DNA from: Enterobacter sp. RHBSTW-00175
Lineage (GTDB): Bacteria; Pseudomonadota; Gammaproteobacteria; Enterobacterales; Enterobacteriaceae
Reading direction: 5' to 3'
Assembly (NCBI RefSeq): GCF_013927005.1
Contig: NZ_CP055931.1
Span: 1-64,000 of the forward strand
Length of the DNA: 64,000 nucleotides
How positions within the stretch are numbered: position 1 is the stretch's first letter; each line of letters opens with the position of its first letter. This document shows, piece after piece, positions 26,471 to 34,848 of the stretch. The position numbers were made by a program, and so were the translations under genes. The notes under the pieces were generated by a model that did no database searches, was not told the origin of the DNA, and worked only from the letters and a program-made list of their open reading frames with translations.

Positions 26471-27687
26471 GCGAGAACCCGCCCCGGATTGAGGAAGTGC
26501 CGGACGACGATGCGCAGCCCCTGACCGGCGAGCCGGTCGGGCCTGCGCCGATGCGGCTGCGGGCCGAACCGCCCCGCGTCACCCGGTTGTCGCGGAAGGT
26601 TCTCGCCGGCCTCGGTCTTGTCGCCAGCGTCGGGCTCGGAGGTGCGCTGATCTACGCGCTTCAGACCCGCGACGCCGGTCGGCCGAACGACGAACTCTAT
26701 TCGACCGAGAACCGCTCGACCGCTGACGGACTGGCCGGCCTGCCGCGAGATTACAGTGGCGTGCCACAGCTCGGTCCCCCTCTTCCCGGTGACCTCGGCC
26801 GGCCGATCCTTAGTACCCAGGATCGCGGACAGCCGGTGCCCACACCCGGGACGGCCACGCCCAATCCCGGCATCAGCCCGGAAGAGCAGCGCCGCCTTCA
26901 GGAAATCGAGACCGCGCGCACCAGCCGTCTCTTCTCCGGATCGGAAAGCCGGGGCACACCCGCTGCTGCGGGAGCTGCCCCAGCGCTCGCGCCGGTGCCG
27001 GATTTGGCGAGCATTGGCCTCGCTCCGCCGCCCGCCACGCCCTCGGCGCAGGACCGGCAGAACGCGTTTCTGAACGCCGCGGCCGATCGCAGGACGGTTG
27101 CGCCCGATCGCGTCGCTGCGCCAGTATCGCCGAACGTCCTTCAGGCGGGAGCAGTGATATCCGCGGCGCTGATCACCGGCATCCGATCCGATCTACCCGG
27201 CCAGATCACCGCGCAGGTCACCGAAAACATCTACGACAGCCCAACCGGCCGTATCTTGCTTGTGCCGCAAGGCACTCGTGTGGTCGGGCAGTACGACAAC
27301 AACGTGCAGTTCGGCCAGAGCCGAGTCCTGCTCGTCTGGACTCGGCTCGTCTTCCCGAACGGGCGCTCGATCGTTCTCGAGCGCCAGCCTGGTGCTGACG
27401 CTGAAGGGTTCGCCGGGCTGCAGGATGGCGTCGATTACCATTGGTGGGATCTGGCCAAGGCTGCGGGATTGTCGACACTGCTGAGCGTCGGCGCCGAACT
27501 CGCGGTCGACAACGACGATCAGCTCGTTCAGGCGATCCGGAACGGTGGGCAGGACACCATCAACGACGCAGGGCAGCAGATTGTGAGGCGTCAGCTCAAC
27601 GTCGCGCCCACGATCACTATTCGGCCCGGATTTCCCGTGCGCGTTCTCGTGACGCGAGACTTGGTACTGGAGCCATATGGAGGGTGA
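26467..27687 (+). CDS. trbI: P-type conjugation protein TrbI (VirB10-like)
   Basis: A 406-residue protein starting at GTG overlapped with the trbG stop (GTGA). It has a cytoplasmic N-terminus, one membrane helix (about residues 43-62), a Pro-rich periplasmic linker, and the TrbI-like C-terminal beta-barrel domain: VLQAGAVISAALITGIRSDLPGQITAQVTENIYDSPTGRILLVPQGTRVVGQYDN, LVFPNGRSIVLERQPG, and PTITIRPGFPVRVLVTRDLVL. It spans both membranes in the mating channel. Intact in sequence, orphaned in context. Confidence 0.93.
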
Positions 27688-27926
27688 TGATGTCGAAGCT
27701 TAAGCTAGGCCCCATCGCGGACGACAAGCCGCTTAAGGTACAGGTCGAGCTACCTGCAGCTCTCCACCAGGACCTTGTTGACTACGCCCACCTATTGGGC
27801 CGAGAGCAAGGTCAGTCCGCTGTTGACCCAGCTCGGTTAATCGTCCCGATGTTACAACGGTTCATCGCGACAGACCGTGGCTTCGCCAAAGCCAGGCGAA
27901 CGTTGACGCCGGGGAGCGCCGATTAA
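27687..27926 (+). CDS. DUF2274-family protein (trb-operon tail gene)
   Basis: A 79-residue protein (MMSKLKLGPIADDKPLKVQVELPAALHQDLVDYAHLLGREQG...LIVPMLQRFIATDRGFAKAR). DUF2274 genes regularly follow trbI in alphaproteobacterial conjugation operons. The pattern VQVELPAALHQDLVDYAHLL resembles a ribbon-helix-helix protein, so DNA binding is possible. The start overlaps the trbI stop (TGATG). Its stop overlaps the convergent LysR gene by 4 bp. Confidence 0.8.
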   Translation: MMSKLKLGPIADDKPLKVQVELPAALHQDLVDYAHLLGREQGQSAVDPARLIVPMLQRFIATDRGFAKARRTLTPGSAD

Positions 27927-28819
27927 TCCGTGGTCCCCGCTCTAGAGGGGGTGTCGAAACACTTCAGCAGCAGCGGCAGAGTCGGGTTGTCGTTGTCACT
28001 GGAAGAAATTATAGCGGCCGTCGGCGCCCGCGCCGATGGGAGCGGGATCAACGCGATATCCGGCCGGTAGATCACGCTGGTGATGGTCAAGCCGAAGCCC
28101 TGTTCGACCATCGTCAGCAGGGTTTCTCGGCTGACTTGTTGGATCGAGAGTTGAACCGCTCCGTCTCCGGCGCCCACCATGCGCCGGAGTATGCCAGCGA
28201 GCTCACGCCCAGCGCCATCCGAGCGAACGAGGAAGACTTCGTCACAAACGTCCTCCCACGACAGCTGTGGCCGTGCTGCCAACTCGTGAAGCGGGGACAA
28301 TGCCACGAACAGATCTGGTTCGCAGAGACGTCGAACTTGGAACTGAGGGCTCTTGCTCGCACTCAGGCTGATTGCTGCGTCCAGTAATCCGCGCTTCACC
28401 CCCAAAGTGTTTTCTTCTGAAGTGCCTTCCTCAAGCTTTACCTCGATCGTCGGATGTCTATTTCTGAATGCCGAGAGAATGTTGATGATCGGGCACGCCG
28501 GGAACGCTTCAAGCATTCCAAACCTCACGAGCCCGGTCTTGAGTTTCCGCGCGGAGCGGATCTCCGTTGCGGCGTTACGAAGGTAGCGCGCTCCCACCAC
28601 CGCTTGTTGAAGGAAGCGCTCACCTTCTGGAGTCAGCCCTGCCCCCGCTCGCGTACGCTTGAAGAGAGAAAAGCCAAGTTGGCGCTCAAACAGCTGCACA
28701 CGTCGGCTGACGGTGGATTGCGATATCGATAGGCGCTCCGCCGCTCGGCGGAAGCTGCCGGCCTCGGCGACCTGAACGGCGTACTTCAGGTATCGGAGAT
28801 CAAGAGTCAGGTCGGGCAT
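27923..28819 (-). CDS. LysR-family regulator 1
   Basis: A 298-residue regulator: N-terminal winged helix LKYAVQVAEAGSFRRAAERLSISQSTVSRRVQLFERQLGFSLFKRT, then a linker helix and a two-lobed effector domain from about residue 95. The effector part has AGREL and QGFGLTITSVIYRP segments usual for this family. It could bind one or more of the LysR-box-like elements in the island; which LysR does so is not decided by sequence. It meets the DUF2274 gene tail to tail. Confidence 0.87.
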   Translation of the reverse strand: MPDLTLDLRYLKYAVQVAEAGSFRRAAERLSISQSTVSRRVQLFERQLGFSLFKRTRAGAGLTPEGERFLQQAVVGARYLRNAATEIRSARKLKTGLVRFGMLEAFPACPIINILSAFRNRHPTIEVKLEEGTSEENTLGVKRGLLDAAISLSASKSPQFQVRRLCEPDLFVALSPLHELAARPQLSWEDVCDEVFLVRSDGAGRELAGILRRMVGAGDGAVQLSIQQVSRETLLTMVEQGFGLTITSVIYRPDIALIPLPSARAPTAAIISSSDNDNPTLPLLLKCFDTPSRAGTTD

Positions 28820-29048
28820 GAGACCCGTCCGATCATACCGGCGGTCTCATCGGCGAACCGCCTGCGCCCGGTGAGCGGCACCCATGCACGTCCACTTTCA
28901 TCGAGCCCACCCCCGCTAGCGCCTGGGGAACGAGCACGTCCGTTGATCTCAGATGTGGAATCCGAGCTGAGCCCCTCAATGAGCATGACCATGTCCGAAT
29001 CTGTCATAGATGCATGCGGCGGTCATACATTTTCACACGCTTGAAGTC
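28820..29048. other. Intergenic region between LysR 1 and MarR 1
   Basis: No clear gene. A 66-codon minus-strand frame (29007-28807) overlaps the LysR start and has no family I recognise. I see no LysR-box-like element here. Confidence 0.3.
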
Positions 29049-29063
29049 TATGCGCGAAGCATA
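29049..29063. promoter_or_regulatory. MarR-type palindrome, site 1
   Basis: TATGC, GCGAA, GCATA: perfect 5-bp arms, 12 bp before the MarR 1 start. Member of the TATATGCG/CGCATATA family in this island. Confidence 0.6.
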
Positions 29064-29075
29064 TATTCTTGCGGT

Positions 29076-29609
29076 ATGGAGCCTGAGGTCGCCAAGTACC
29101 ATTTAGGTGCACTCGCGTTGGCCGTTGCAGACAGCATCGCCAGTGTCTCGGCCTCGTTTTCACCAAGCGGCCCGGGGACCGCCGTGATGGTGTTACTCAG
29201 CATGGAGCCCGGACTGCCGATCAGCGTTTTGGCTACCTCGATCGGGCTTTCTCATGCCGGGACGGTGCGATTGATCGATAGGCTCGAGCGCGAACAGTTG
29301 GTGGAACGACGAAGACAAATCACCGACAGGCGGGCGCGCTTCATTCACCTCACCAATTCGGGGAAGAAGATAACGGACGCCTTGCTCAAGGCACGGGAGC
29401 AGGTGATCTCCGAATGTATTTCGCCCCTGTCGCCCAATGACCTCGACATTCTAGGCATGCTGTCGGAGCGGCTCCTTGTGGCAAACGGCTTCGACAAAGA
29501 TGGCTCGGTCAGCCTTTGCCATCTGTGCGGCTACAGCAGGATCGCGCCTTCCCGTGGTAAAGCTAAGCCGGGGCGCTCGCCACGCTGGAACGTCGCATCA
29601 GAAGGCTGA
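29076..29609 (+). CDS. MarR-family regulator 1 with C-terminal CxxC
   Basis: A 177-residue MarR-type winged-helix protein (start ATG 29076): LPISVLATSIGLSHAGTVRLIDRLEREQLVERRRQITDRRARFIHLTNSGKKITDALL. Unlike typical MarR proteins it has a late CHLCGY motif (about residue 150), giving a possible metal or thiol redox site. It is a paralogue of MarR 2 (same GLSHAGTVRL(I/V)DRL core). A palindrome sits just before its start, suggesting autoregulation. It is followed after 26 bp by the YeeE-like transporter, probably one operon. Confidence 0.82.
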   Translation: MEPEVAKYHLGALALAVADSIASVSASFSPSGPGTAVMVLLSMEPGLPISVLATSIGLSHAGTVRLIDRLEREQLVERRRQITDRRARFIHLTNSGKKITDALLKAREQVISECISPLSPNDLDILGMLSERLLVANGFDKDGSVSLCHLCGYSRIAPSRGKAKPGRSPRWNVASEG

Positions 29610-29635
29610 CGATATGATCAGGCAGGCTTGAAATA

Positions 29636-30595
29636 ATGGGATCGTTTGCGCTCGAACTTCTTCTATGCGTACTTGCCTTCGGGTTCGGATATGCGGCGAA
29701 CCAAGGCGGAACCTGTTTAGTGGTGGCCGCTCATGAGTTACACAGAAGACAGCCGCCGAAAATGTTCGTCGGATTTCTCGCAGCGTCGGCAGCGGCAGGC
29801 CTGGTTGCGGTCCCGATAGTCTGGACGGGAACACTGGGCGCAACACTCGCACCCTCGACCAGCATCAATTTCCTCCTGCTCATCGGCGCCATCGCCTTCG
29901 GCCTCGGCGCACTCATTAATGACACATGCCTGCTCGGATCGCTGGCGCGGCTTGGGGATGGGGAGATGCGACTTCTAGCTCTACCCTTGGGATTAACGAT
30001 TGGTATCTTGGCTGCCGACCATGGCAGGTTCGGCTACGATTCAACATGGCCAAGCTTAATCTCCAAACCGAGCGCAACAGGCCTCGTTACTCTCCTAGCC
30101 TTCCTAGTTGTGCTCGTGCTGGCACTCGTTTTCGTTTCCACGAAGAGCGTTCTGCGAACAAAGCCGGGTTGGTCGTTCGGCGCTTCGATGATTGGACTCG
30201 GTATCACTGGCGGACTTCTATATGCACTCTCGCCGGCCTGGACCTTCGCAGACGTGATTCAACGCGCCCTTCCTCTCAGAATGTCCCCGGCCGGCGAGGT
30301 CGCGCTCACTGCGGTGATCTCTTCGATCGCAGGCGCCCTAACCGCCTCCTTTCGCCAAGGCAATCTGCGTCTCCAACTGCCGACAGCCAATGGCATTCTG
30401 CGATCTGTCGTCGGCGGCACATTGATGGGTATCGGCATCGCGCTCATACCCGGCGGGAATGATGGGTTGATCCTCGCAGCGGTTCCGACTCTTTCACCTG
30501 GTGGGATAGTCGCCTACCTTCTGATGACGACGACAATCGTCTTCGGATTTGCAGCGCGTGGTAAGTTATTCCGGCGCTGCCTTTCACGGCCATGA
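29636..30595 (+). CDS. YeeE/YedE-family sulfur-compound transporter
   Basis: A 319-residue membrane protein with about nine helices. It carries the family cysteines in NQGGTC (Cys27) and INDTCLLG (about Cys98), which in YeeE relay thiosulfate through the membrane. A second repeat lies in the C-terminal half (GGTLMGIGIALIPGGNDGLIL) but lacks the cysteine. It probably imports or exports a sulfur species, in line with thiol and persulfide stress genes elsewhere on the plasmid. Downstream of MarR 1 on the same strand. Confidence 0.78.
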   Translation: MGSFALELLLCVLAFGFGYAANQGGTCLVVAAHELHRRQPPKMFVGFLAASAAAGLVAVPIVWTGTLGATLAPSTSINFLLLIGAIAFGLGALINDTCLLGSLARLGDGEMRLLALPLGLTIGILAADHGRFGYDSTWPSLISKPSATGLVTLLAFLVVLVLALVFVSTKSVLRTKPGWSFGASMIGLGITGGLLYALSPAWTFADVIQRALPLRMSPAGEVALTAVISSIAGALTASFRQGNLRLQLPTANGILRSVVGGTLMGIGIALIPGGNDGLILAAVPTLSPGGIVAYLLMTTTIVFGFAARGKLFRRCLSRP

Positions 30596-30633
30596 TAAGG
30601 GCAACAGAGGACTTGCCCTCCTGACATGAGCAT

Positions 30634-31044
30634 TTATCCCGACCGGGAATATCGGCTGACTAGCTCGTATGCCTTTGCAGGCCCTTGGACCATGATGACC
30701 ACTTCAAAGGCCGCCGGCCCCAGAATCCTGTAGGTTGCATGGTAGGTGTCGTCTCCGCAGGCATAGACGCCACTCGCTTCCAACCCGGTATCCGTCCGCG
30801 AGAAACTCAAGCTGAGGAACTGCGTCCCGATATGAGGTCCGTCTGCGAACTCGACGACAACACTGTCCTCGCTCAAGCGATAGCGATACTGCCGGCACGC
30901 GGAGAATACTCTGCCATCTGCCAGTGAGAGAATGCCGCTCTCTCGATAAGCGAGCGCGCCTTCGCCGATCGCTGCTACGATTTCGGTGGGCATGGTTATC
31001 TCGTCCAGGGCCGCGTCCATCCGTACAGGCTGGACGTTTGCCAA
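30634..31044 (-). CDS. DUF6314-family protein
   Basis: A 136-residue protein. It has the DUF6314 core: GALAYRESGILSLADGRVFSACRQYRYRLSEDSVVVEFADG...YACGDDTYHATYRILGPAAFEVVIMVQGPAKAYELVSRYSR. The expected N-terminal L-x-G-x-W-x-x-x-R-x-I motif is missing; residues 1-30 look unrelated, so the gene may be 5'-recombined. Function unknown; a lipocalin-like beta barrel is suspected for the family. It is transcribed away from the DUF417 gene across palindrome site 2. Confidence 0.6.
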   Translation of the reverse strand: MANVQPVRMDAALDEITMPTEIVAAIGEGALAYRESGILSLADGRVFSACRQYRYRLSEDSVVVEFADGPHIGTQFLSLSFSRTDTGLEASGVYACGDDTYHATYRILGPAAFEVVIMVQGPAKAYELVSRYSRSG

Positions 31045-31198
31045 CGGGCTATAGGCCCACCCGGAGCGCCAGCCCCATCAAGTCAAAATCCCGCAAAGGT
31101 CGCGCGTTTGCTGGGTAAAGGCATCGCCGATGAGGATGGCTTCGTGAGGCAGCGAAGCGCGAGCCAGCCGCTCGACATATCTCGCTTATTAGTATATG

Positions 31199-31219
31199 GT
31201 ATATGCGTCGCGCATATAC
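31199..31219. promoter_or_regulatory. MarR-type palindrome, site 2 (best copy)
   Basis: Arms GTATATGCG and CGCATATAC around TCG: 9 of 9 pairs match. It lies 72 bp before the DUF417 start, between divergent genes. Confidence 0.75.
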
Positions 31220-31290
31220 TGCAACGCCTGCCCGAAGCACGTAGACGACGTTCGTGACGTTCCCACGGGACCACTGTTGAGGAATTTTAG

Positions 31291-31779
31291 ATGAGCATTT
31301 TCGACCGTTATGAATTTCTTGTCCCCGAGCACGGTCGGAGGGATCTTGGCCTGCTTAGATGGGCTCTCGTGATCGTATTTCTGTGGTTCGGCGCGATGAA
31401 GTTCACAGCGTACGAGGCCTATGGTATCGCCCCGTTTATCGAACACAGCCCGATCATGAATTGGCTCGGCATGTTCGGGACGCAGGGGCAAAGCTATTTC
31501 ATCGGCGTTATCGAGTTATCGACCGGTCTCGTTCTGATCCTTGGTGCATTTCGTCCACTCTTCTCTGCGCTAGGCGCACTAATGTCAGCAGCGACCTATC
31601 TGATCACGCTGACCTTTTTCATCACCACTCCAGGTGTCGCGGAGCAGACTGCCGGCGGCTTTCCTGCGATTTCGGCTGCACCAGGGCAGTTTCTACTGAA
31701 GGACGCAGTTCTGCTAGCGGCGTCCCTCGTGCTGCTGCGTGCTTCGGTCCGCCACAGAGGGGCGCTTGTGCTCTCGTGA
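31291..31779 (+). CDS. DUF417 (YkgB/RclC-like) membrane protein
   Basis: A 162-residue protein with four membrane helices. It matches DUF417: LLRWALVIVFLWFGAMKFTAYEAYGIAPFIEHSPIMNWLG, then GVIELSTGLVLILGAF, LITLTFFITTPG and APGQFLLKDAVLLAASLVLL. In E. coli the family member RclC (YkgB) belongs to the reactive-chlorine-responsive rclABC operon. That link is established for E. coli; here the role is inferred. It lies behind the best copy of the MarR-type palindrome. Confidence 0.83.
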   Translation: MSIFDRYEFLVPEHGRRDLGLLRWALVIVFLWFGAMKFTAYEAYGIAPFIEHSPIMNWLGMFGTQGQSYFIGVIELSTGLVLILGAFRPLFSALGALMSAATYLITLTFFITTPGVAEQTAGGFPAISAAPGQFLLKDAVLLAASLVLLRASVRHRGALVLS

Positions 31780-31792
31780 CTGTGGTCCTCTC

Positions 31793-32020
31793 GTGACGGC
31801 GGGCGTGCAAATCCTGCAGAACCTCCGCGGGGCATGGATGCTCCGTCGCGATATCGAGCCCGGAGGCGCTCAGCTGCATGGCGACGCGGTCTTCGCCCGT
31901 TTCGCCGCAATCCCCGACGTCGTGGAGCACGGACTGTTCCTCAATGGGATTGATACAATCGTGATCGCGCGCGGTGACACGATGGAAGTGCGACGCCGGG
32001 GGCAAGCTAGGTCTCGCTGA
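31793..32020 (+). pseudogene. DUF6314 N-terminal fragment
   Basis: From GTG 31793: TAGVQILQNLRGAWMLRRDIEPGGAQLHGDAVFARFAAIPDVVEHGLFLNG. This resembles the missing front part (L-R-G-x-W-x-L-x-R-x-I) of DUF6314, after which similarity stops and the frame ends at 32020. The intact-looking back half is on the other strand at 30634-31044. An inversion or two separate partial copies would explain this. It begins 13 bp after the DUF417 stop. Confidence 0.45.
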
Positions 32021-32262
32021 TCTGCACCTGCGCGGCCTGGATGACAGCGCTGACGCGGAGTGATTCTCGGGCGCGACCTACGGCGATTCCGAGCGAAAAG
32101 GCTTGCCCTATAGCCGCCAGGTATCAACGGTTCCGCGGCCTTAACGAGCCGGACCCGTTTTTTTCGGCGCGCTCGATCAGTCGAAATCCTCCGAAACCCT
32201 TCTAAAACAGGACATTTTCCACAAGCCGCGCGGAGGAAGAGGACCACGGTATGGCTTGCTGT
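32021..32262. other. Intergenic region before MarR 2
   Basis: No gene is visible. It holds a GAGGAAGAGGA tract at about 32233 and leads into palindrome site 3. Confidence 0.3.
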
Positions 32263-32283
32263 CTATGCTCCGCGCACATATAG
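32263..32283. promoter_or_regulatory. MarR-type palindrome, site 3 (imperfect)
   Basis: CTATG...CATATAG outer arms around CTCCGCGCA. It lies 8 bp before the MarR 2 ATG, the same placement as site 1 for MarR 1. Confidence 0.5.
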
Positions 32284-32291
32284 ATGTGGCA

Positions 32292-32831
32292 ATGGATGGA
32301 CCTCGAGATCGAAACATTTTCGGGGCGTTCGCACTCATGATCAGCGACGACATCGTTCGCGCTAGTTCATCGCGGGCGCCGGAAGCTGGACCCGCCGCCT
32401 CAGCGCTGGCGTTGCTCGCGCACAAGCCCGGGCTCTCGATCCGTATGCTTGCGATCGGGGTGGGCCTTTCACATGCTGGAACTGTTCGCCTGGTGGATAG
32501 ATTGGTAAGCGAGGGATTGATCGAGCGTAGGGAGCATTCGACAGACGGGCGCGCGCGATCCCTCTATCTTACTCCAACTGGCAAGGTCGCGAGCGACGAG
32601 GTCCTGGCCTCGCGCGATCAAGTGATTGCCGAAGGGCTATCGATCCTTAATCCAGACGAACTGAAAACCTTATCGGACATCGCTGAACGCGTTCTCCGAA
32701 ATCGCTTGGAAAACCTCGAGCAGTCATACCGCATCTGCCGCTTGTGCTGCTACGAGGGCTGCACGAACTGCCCCGTCGATGCCGAATTGCATGAGCGAGG
32801 TGTGGACCGCGAGAAGAACGACGACGCGTAG
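32292..32831 (+). CDS. MarR-family regulator 2 with Cys-rich C-terminus
   Basis: A 179-residue MarR-type regulator (ATG 32292): LSIRMLAIGVGLSHAGTVRLVDRLVSEGLIERREHSTDGRARSLYLTPTGKVA. The end carries five clustered cysteines, CRLCCYEGCTNCP (C-x2-C-C-x3-C-x2-C), enough for an iron-sulfur cluster, a zinc site or disulfide switching. It is a paralogue of MarR 1. An ATG 12 codons upstream is possible but would overlap the palindrome. I infer a thiol/oxidant sensor that represses itself and the island. Confidence 0.83.
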   Translation: MDGPRDRNIFGAFALMISDDIVRASSSRAPEAGPAASALALLAHKPGLSIRMLAIGVGLSHAGTVRLVDRLVSEGLIERREHSTDGRARSLYLTPTGKVASDEVLASRDQVIAEGLSILNPDELKTLSDIAERVLRNRLENLEQSYRICRLCCYEGCTNCPVDAELHERGVDREKNDDA

Positions 32832-33227
32832 GAGACTCGCAATTGCGGCAGCTCAACGCTGCTCAGATGGCGGGGCTTCATAATGTCAGCGAGCCTACCA
32901 TCAGCCGCATTCTTTTGGCTACGCGTCAAGCCGGCCGATCGGGCATGGCGGTCTCATTCTAATATGTCGGTGATCGCCCCACTTTTAGCCGCTCAATTGA
33001 TCGGAACGCGGTTTCGGAAGCGGCCGTTCAAACCACTCGCTGCATTCCCATTTCTCTATGTCCGATAGGTAGTTTCGGGGAAAAGCAGTCGGGAACAGGT
33101 TTCGGGAACGCATGCTCCGGCAGGAGCGCAGCGCGCGTCCCAAACGCGTTTTCCCGGTAGAGCTTCCCAATCGGCAAAGTGCGGGCCACCTCAGACTGCG
33201 AACGCGAAAAACCGCCTGGCTGGTCAC
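32832..33227. other. Gene-poor stretch with a possible transposase remnant
   Basis: About 400 bp without a solid gene. The frame at about 32843-32962 reads QLRQLNAAQMAGLHNVSEPTISRILLATRQAGRSG, which looks like the helix-turn-helix of an IS-type transposase, but it is too short to classify. The rest shows nothing. Confidence 0.3.
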
Positions 33228-34256
33228 TCAAGGCAGGGTAACGACGATTTTCGCTGCGGATACACCCGCCTTCAGGGCTTCCAAGGCAGCCTGGAGCATT
33301 TCAAGGCCCTGGCCCACGATCTTCGCCGGAGGGGCGGGGACGAACGTGCGCGCCGCGAGAGCCTGCGGCAGGAATTCGCGGTAGATCATTGGACCAACCT
33401 CGTCATCCTTGAGGCTCGTCCCGGAGATGTGCGTCGCCTCGACTCCAAATGAACGCTCGTCGGGCGGGGCCAGCGTCGCTGCCACCCGGCGCGAGCCCTC
33501 GCATCTCGCAACTACGGCAAAACAGTCTTTCATGTGACCGGTCGCGTGAAGCGTTCCAGCGAGACTGCGCCCGCGCATTGCCTCAATCACGTCTTCCACG
33601 ATGGCTGGACTCGAGTGGTCAAGAACCTCGCTTGCACCCAGCTCCTTCAACAGGCCGACGTTGCGCGCCGAAGCGGTGGCGACGCACCTGTAGCCCGACG
33701 CCACCGCGAGCTGGATGGCGTTGCAGCCAACGCTCGACGATCCACCCCAGACCAGAACGACCTCTGGACGCGCGGTCGGCGAGTGTAACGGTGGCGCGAG
33801 AGCCAACTGTGTCCGTCCGTAGAGCCCGCTTGCGGCGGTGCCAAGGCCAAGCGGGAGGACTGCCGCATCAGCGAAGGCAATGTTGTTGGGGATCGGCGCC
33901 GCCATGTGGTCCAGCACGATCGTGTGGTGCTGGAACGCACCCTGCGCAGGTTGATTTACGGTTGTCCCGACCGCCTGTCCGATGACTCGATCGCCGACCT
34001 TGAACCGCTCGACCGCGCCACCGACCGCCGCGACCTCACCGGAGACGTCGCTGCCGAGAATCGCGGGATAGTCGAGCCATGGCAAAAGCGCGACGTCCTG
34101 CAGAATCCAGTCGAGTGGGTTGATCGCGATGGCCGCGTTGCGGATCAATATCTCGTTCGCCGCCAGATGCGGCAGAGCGGTGACACCGATCCTCAGTGGC
34201 TGCCCCGGCGCTTTCTGCCAGGCGGCCTGATTAGTCACGGTTTCGGTCATCATCAA
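33228..34256 (-). CDS. Zinc-type alcohol dehydrogenase/quinone-reductase-like MDR protein 1
   Basis: A 342-residue medium-chain reductase. The GroES-like N-domain shows [16 protein letters not shown] and [27 protein letters not shown]; the NADPH fold shows [31 protein letters not shown]. It lacks the catalytic-zinc ligands, as in quinone and enal reductases. It probably detoxifies electrophiles using NADPH. The start overlaps the msrA stop by 4 bp; it is the third gene of the OsmC fusion-msrA-MDR operon. Confidence 0.83.
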   Translation of the reverse strand: MMMTETVTNQAAWQKAPGQPLRIGVTALPHLAANEILIRNAAIAINPLDWILQDVALLPWLDYPAILGSDVSGEVAAVGGAVERFKVGDRVIGQAVGTTVNQPAQGAFQHHTIVLDHMAAPIPNNIAFADAAVLPLGLGTAASGLYGRTQLALAPPLHSPTARPEVVLVWGGSSSVGCNAIQLAVASGYRCVATASARNVGLLKELGASEVLDHSSPAIVEDVIEAMRGRSLAGTLHATGHMKDCFAVVARCEGSRRVAATLAPPDERSFGVEATHISGTSLKDDEVGPMIYREFLPQALAARTFVPAPPAKIVGQGLEMLQAALEALKAGVSAAKIVVTLP

Positions 34257-34816
34257 CTCTTTCTGTCAAGTATTACAGCTGGGCGTTCGTCTGAGCGGTC
34301 CAACCGCCAGGTCGGGCGCACGAAGTGGCAGCTATAGCCCCCAGGATAGCGCACCAGGTATTCTTGGTGCTCTGGCTCCGCCTCCCAAAAGGGTTCTTCT
34401 GGGTTGATCTCCGACACGACCGGGCCTGGCCAGCTTCCTGATGCCTCGATTTCCGCGATGGTTGTGAGGGCGACTTCCTTCTGCACTTCGGTGGTGTAGA
34501 AAATCGCCGATCGATAGCTCGGACCGACATCGCTGCCTTGTTGCTCGTAGGTCGTGGGGTCATGTATCTGGAAGAAGAGTTCCAAGAGCGAGCGATAGGC
34601 GAGAACGGAAGGGTCGAAGGTCACTTCCACTGCTTCCGCATGGCCGTAATGTCTCGCGTAGGTCGGATCAGGCATTTCTCCGCCTGTGTAACCGACACGC
34701 GTCGAAATGACTCCCCTGGCTCGGCGCAGCAAATCCTCCATGCCCCAGAAGCAGCCGCCTGCGAGAATTGCTCGCTCTGTCGCGGCCGCCCTATTGCCGG
34801 TAGGCGATTGGCTCAC
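34253..34816 (-). CDS. msrA: Peptide methionine-S-sulfoxide reductase MsrA, copy 1
   Basis: A 187-residue MsrA. The active site is [16 protein letters not shown]; other motifs are [47 protein letters not shown] and the C-terminal [12 protein letters not shown] with a second Cys for disulfide recycling. It repairs oxidised methionine in the cytoplasm. I start at GTG 34816, which GGAGGGCG precedes; the longer frame to 34942 lies within the OsmC fusion gene. Only moderately like the second msrA (38932), so they are not a recent duplication. Confidence 0.9.
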   Translation of the reverse strand: MSQSPTGNRAAATERAILAGGCFWGMEDLLRRARGVISTRVGYTGGEMPDPTYARHYGHAEAVEVTFDPSVLAYRSLLELFFQIHDPTTYEQQGSDVGPSYRSAIFYTTEVQKEVALTTIAEIEASGSWPGPVVSEINPEEPFWEAEPEHQEYLVRYPGGYSCHFVRPTWRLDRSDERPAVILDRKS

Positions 34817-34848
34817 AGTCCGTTCGCCCTCCTCCGTGTGCGCCACGG

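Noticed and set aside
28807..29007. 66-codon minus-strand frame overlapping the LysR 1 start
   Set aside because: No family, biased composition, and it overlaps a well-supported gene start in another frame.
32883..33068. Short plus-strand frame after MarR 2
   Set aside because: No ribosome site or family; the overlapping frame with a helix-turn-helix-like segment looks more like a decayed transposase.
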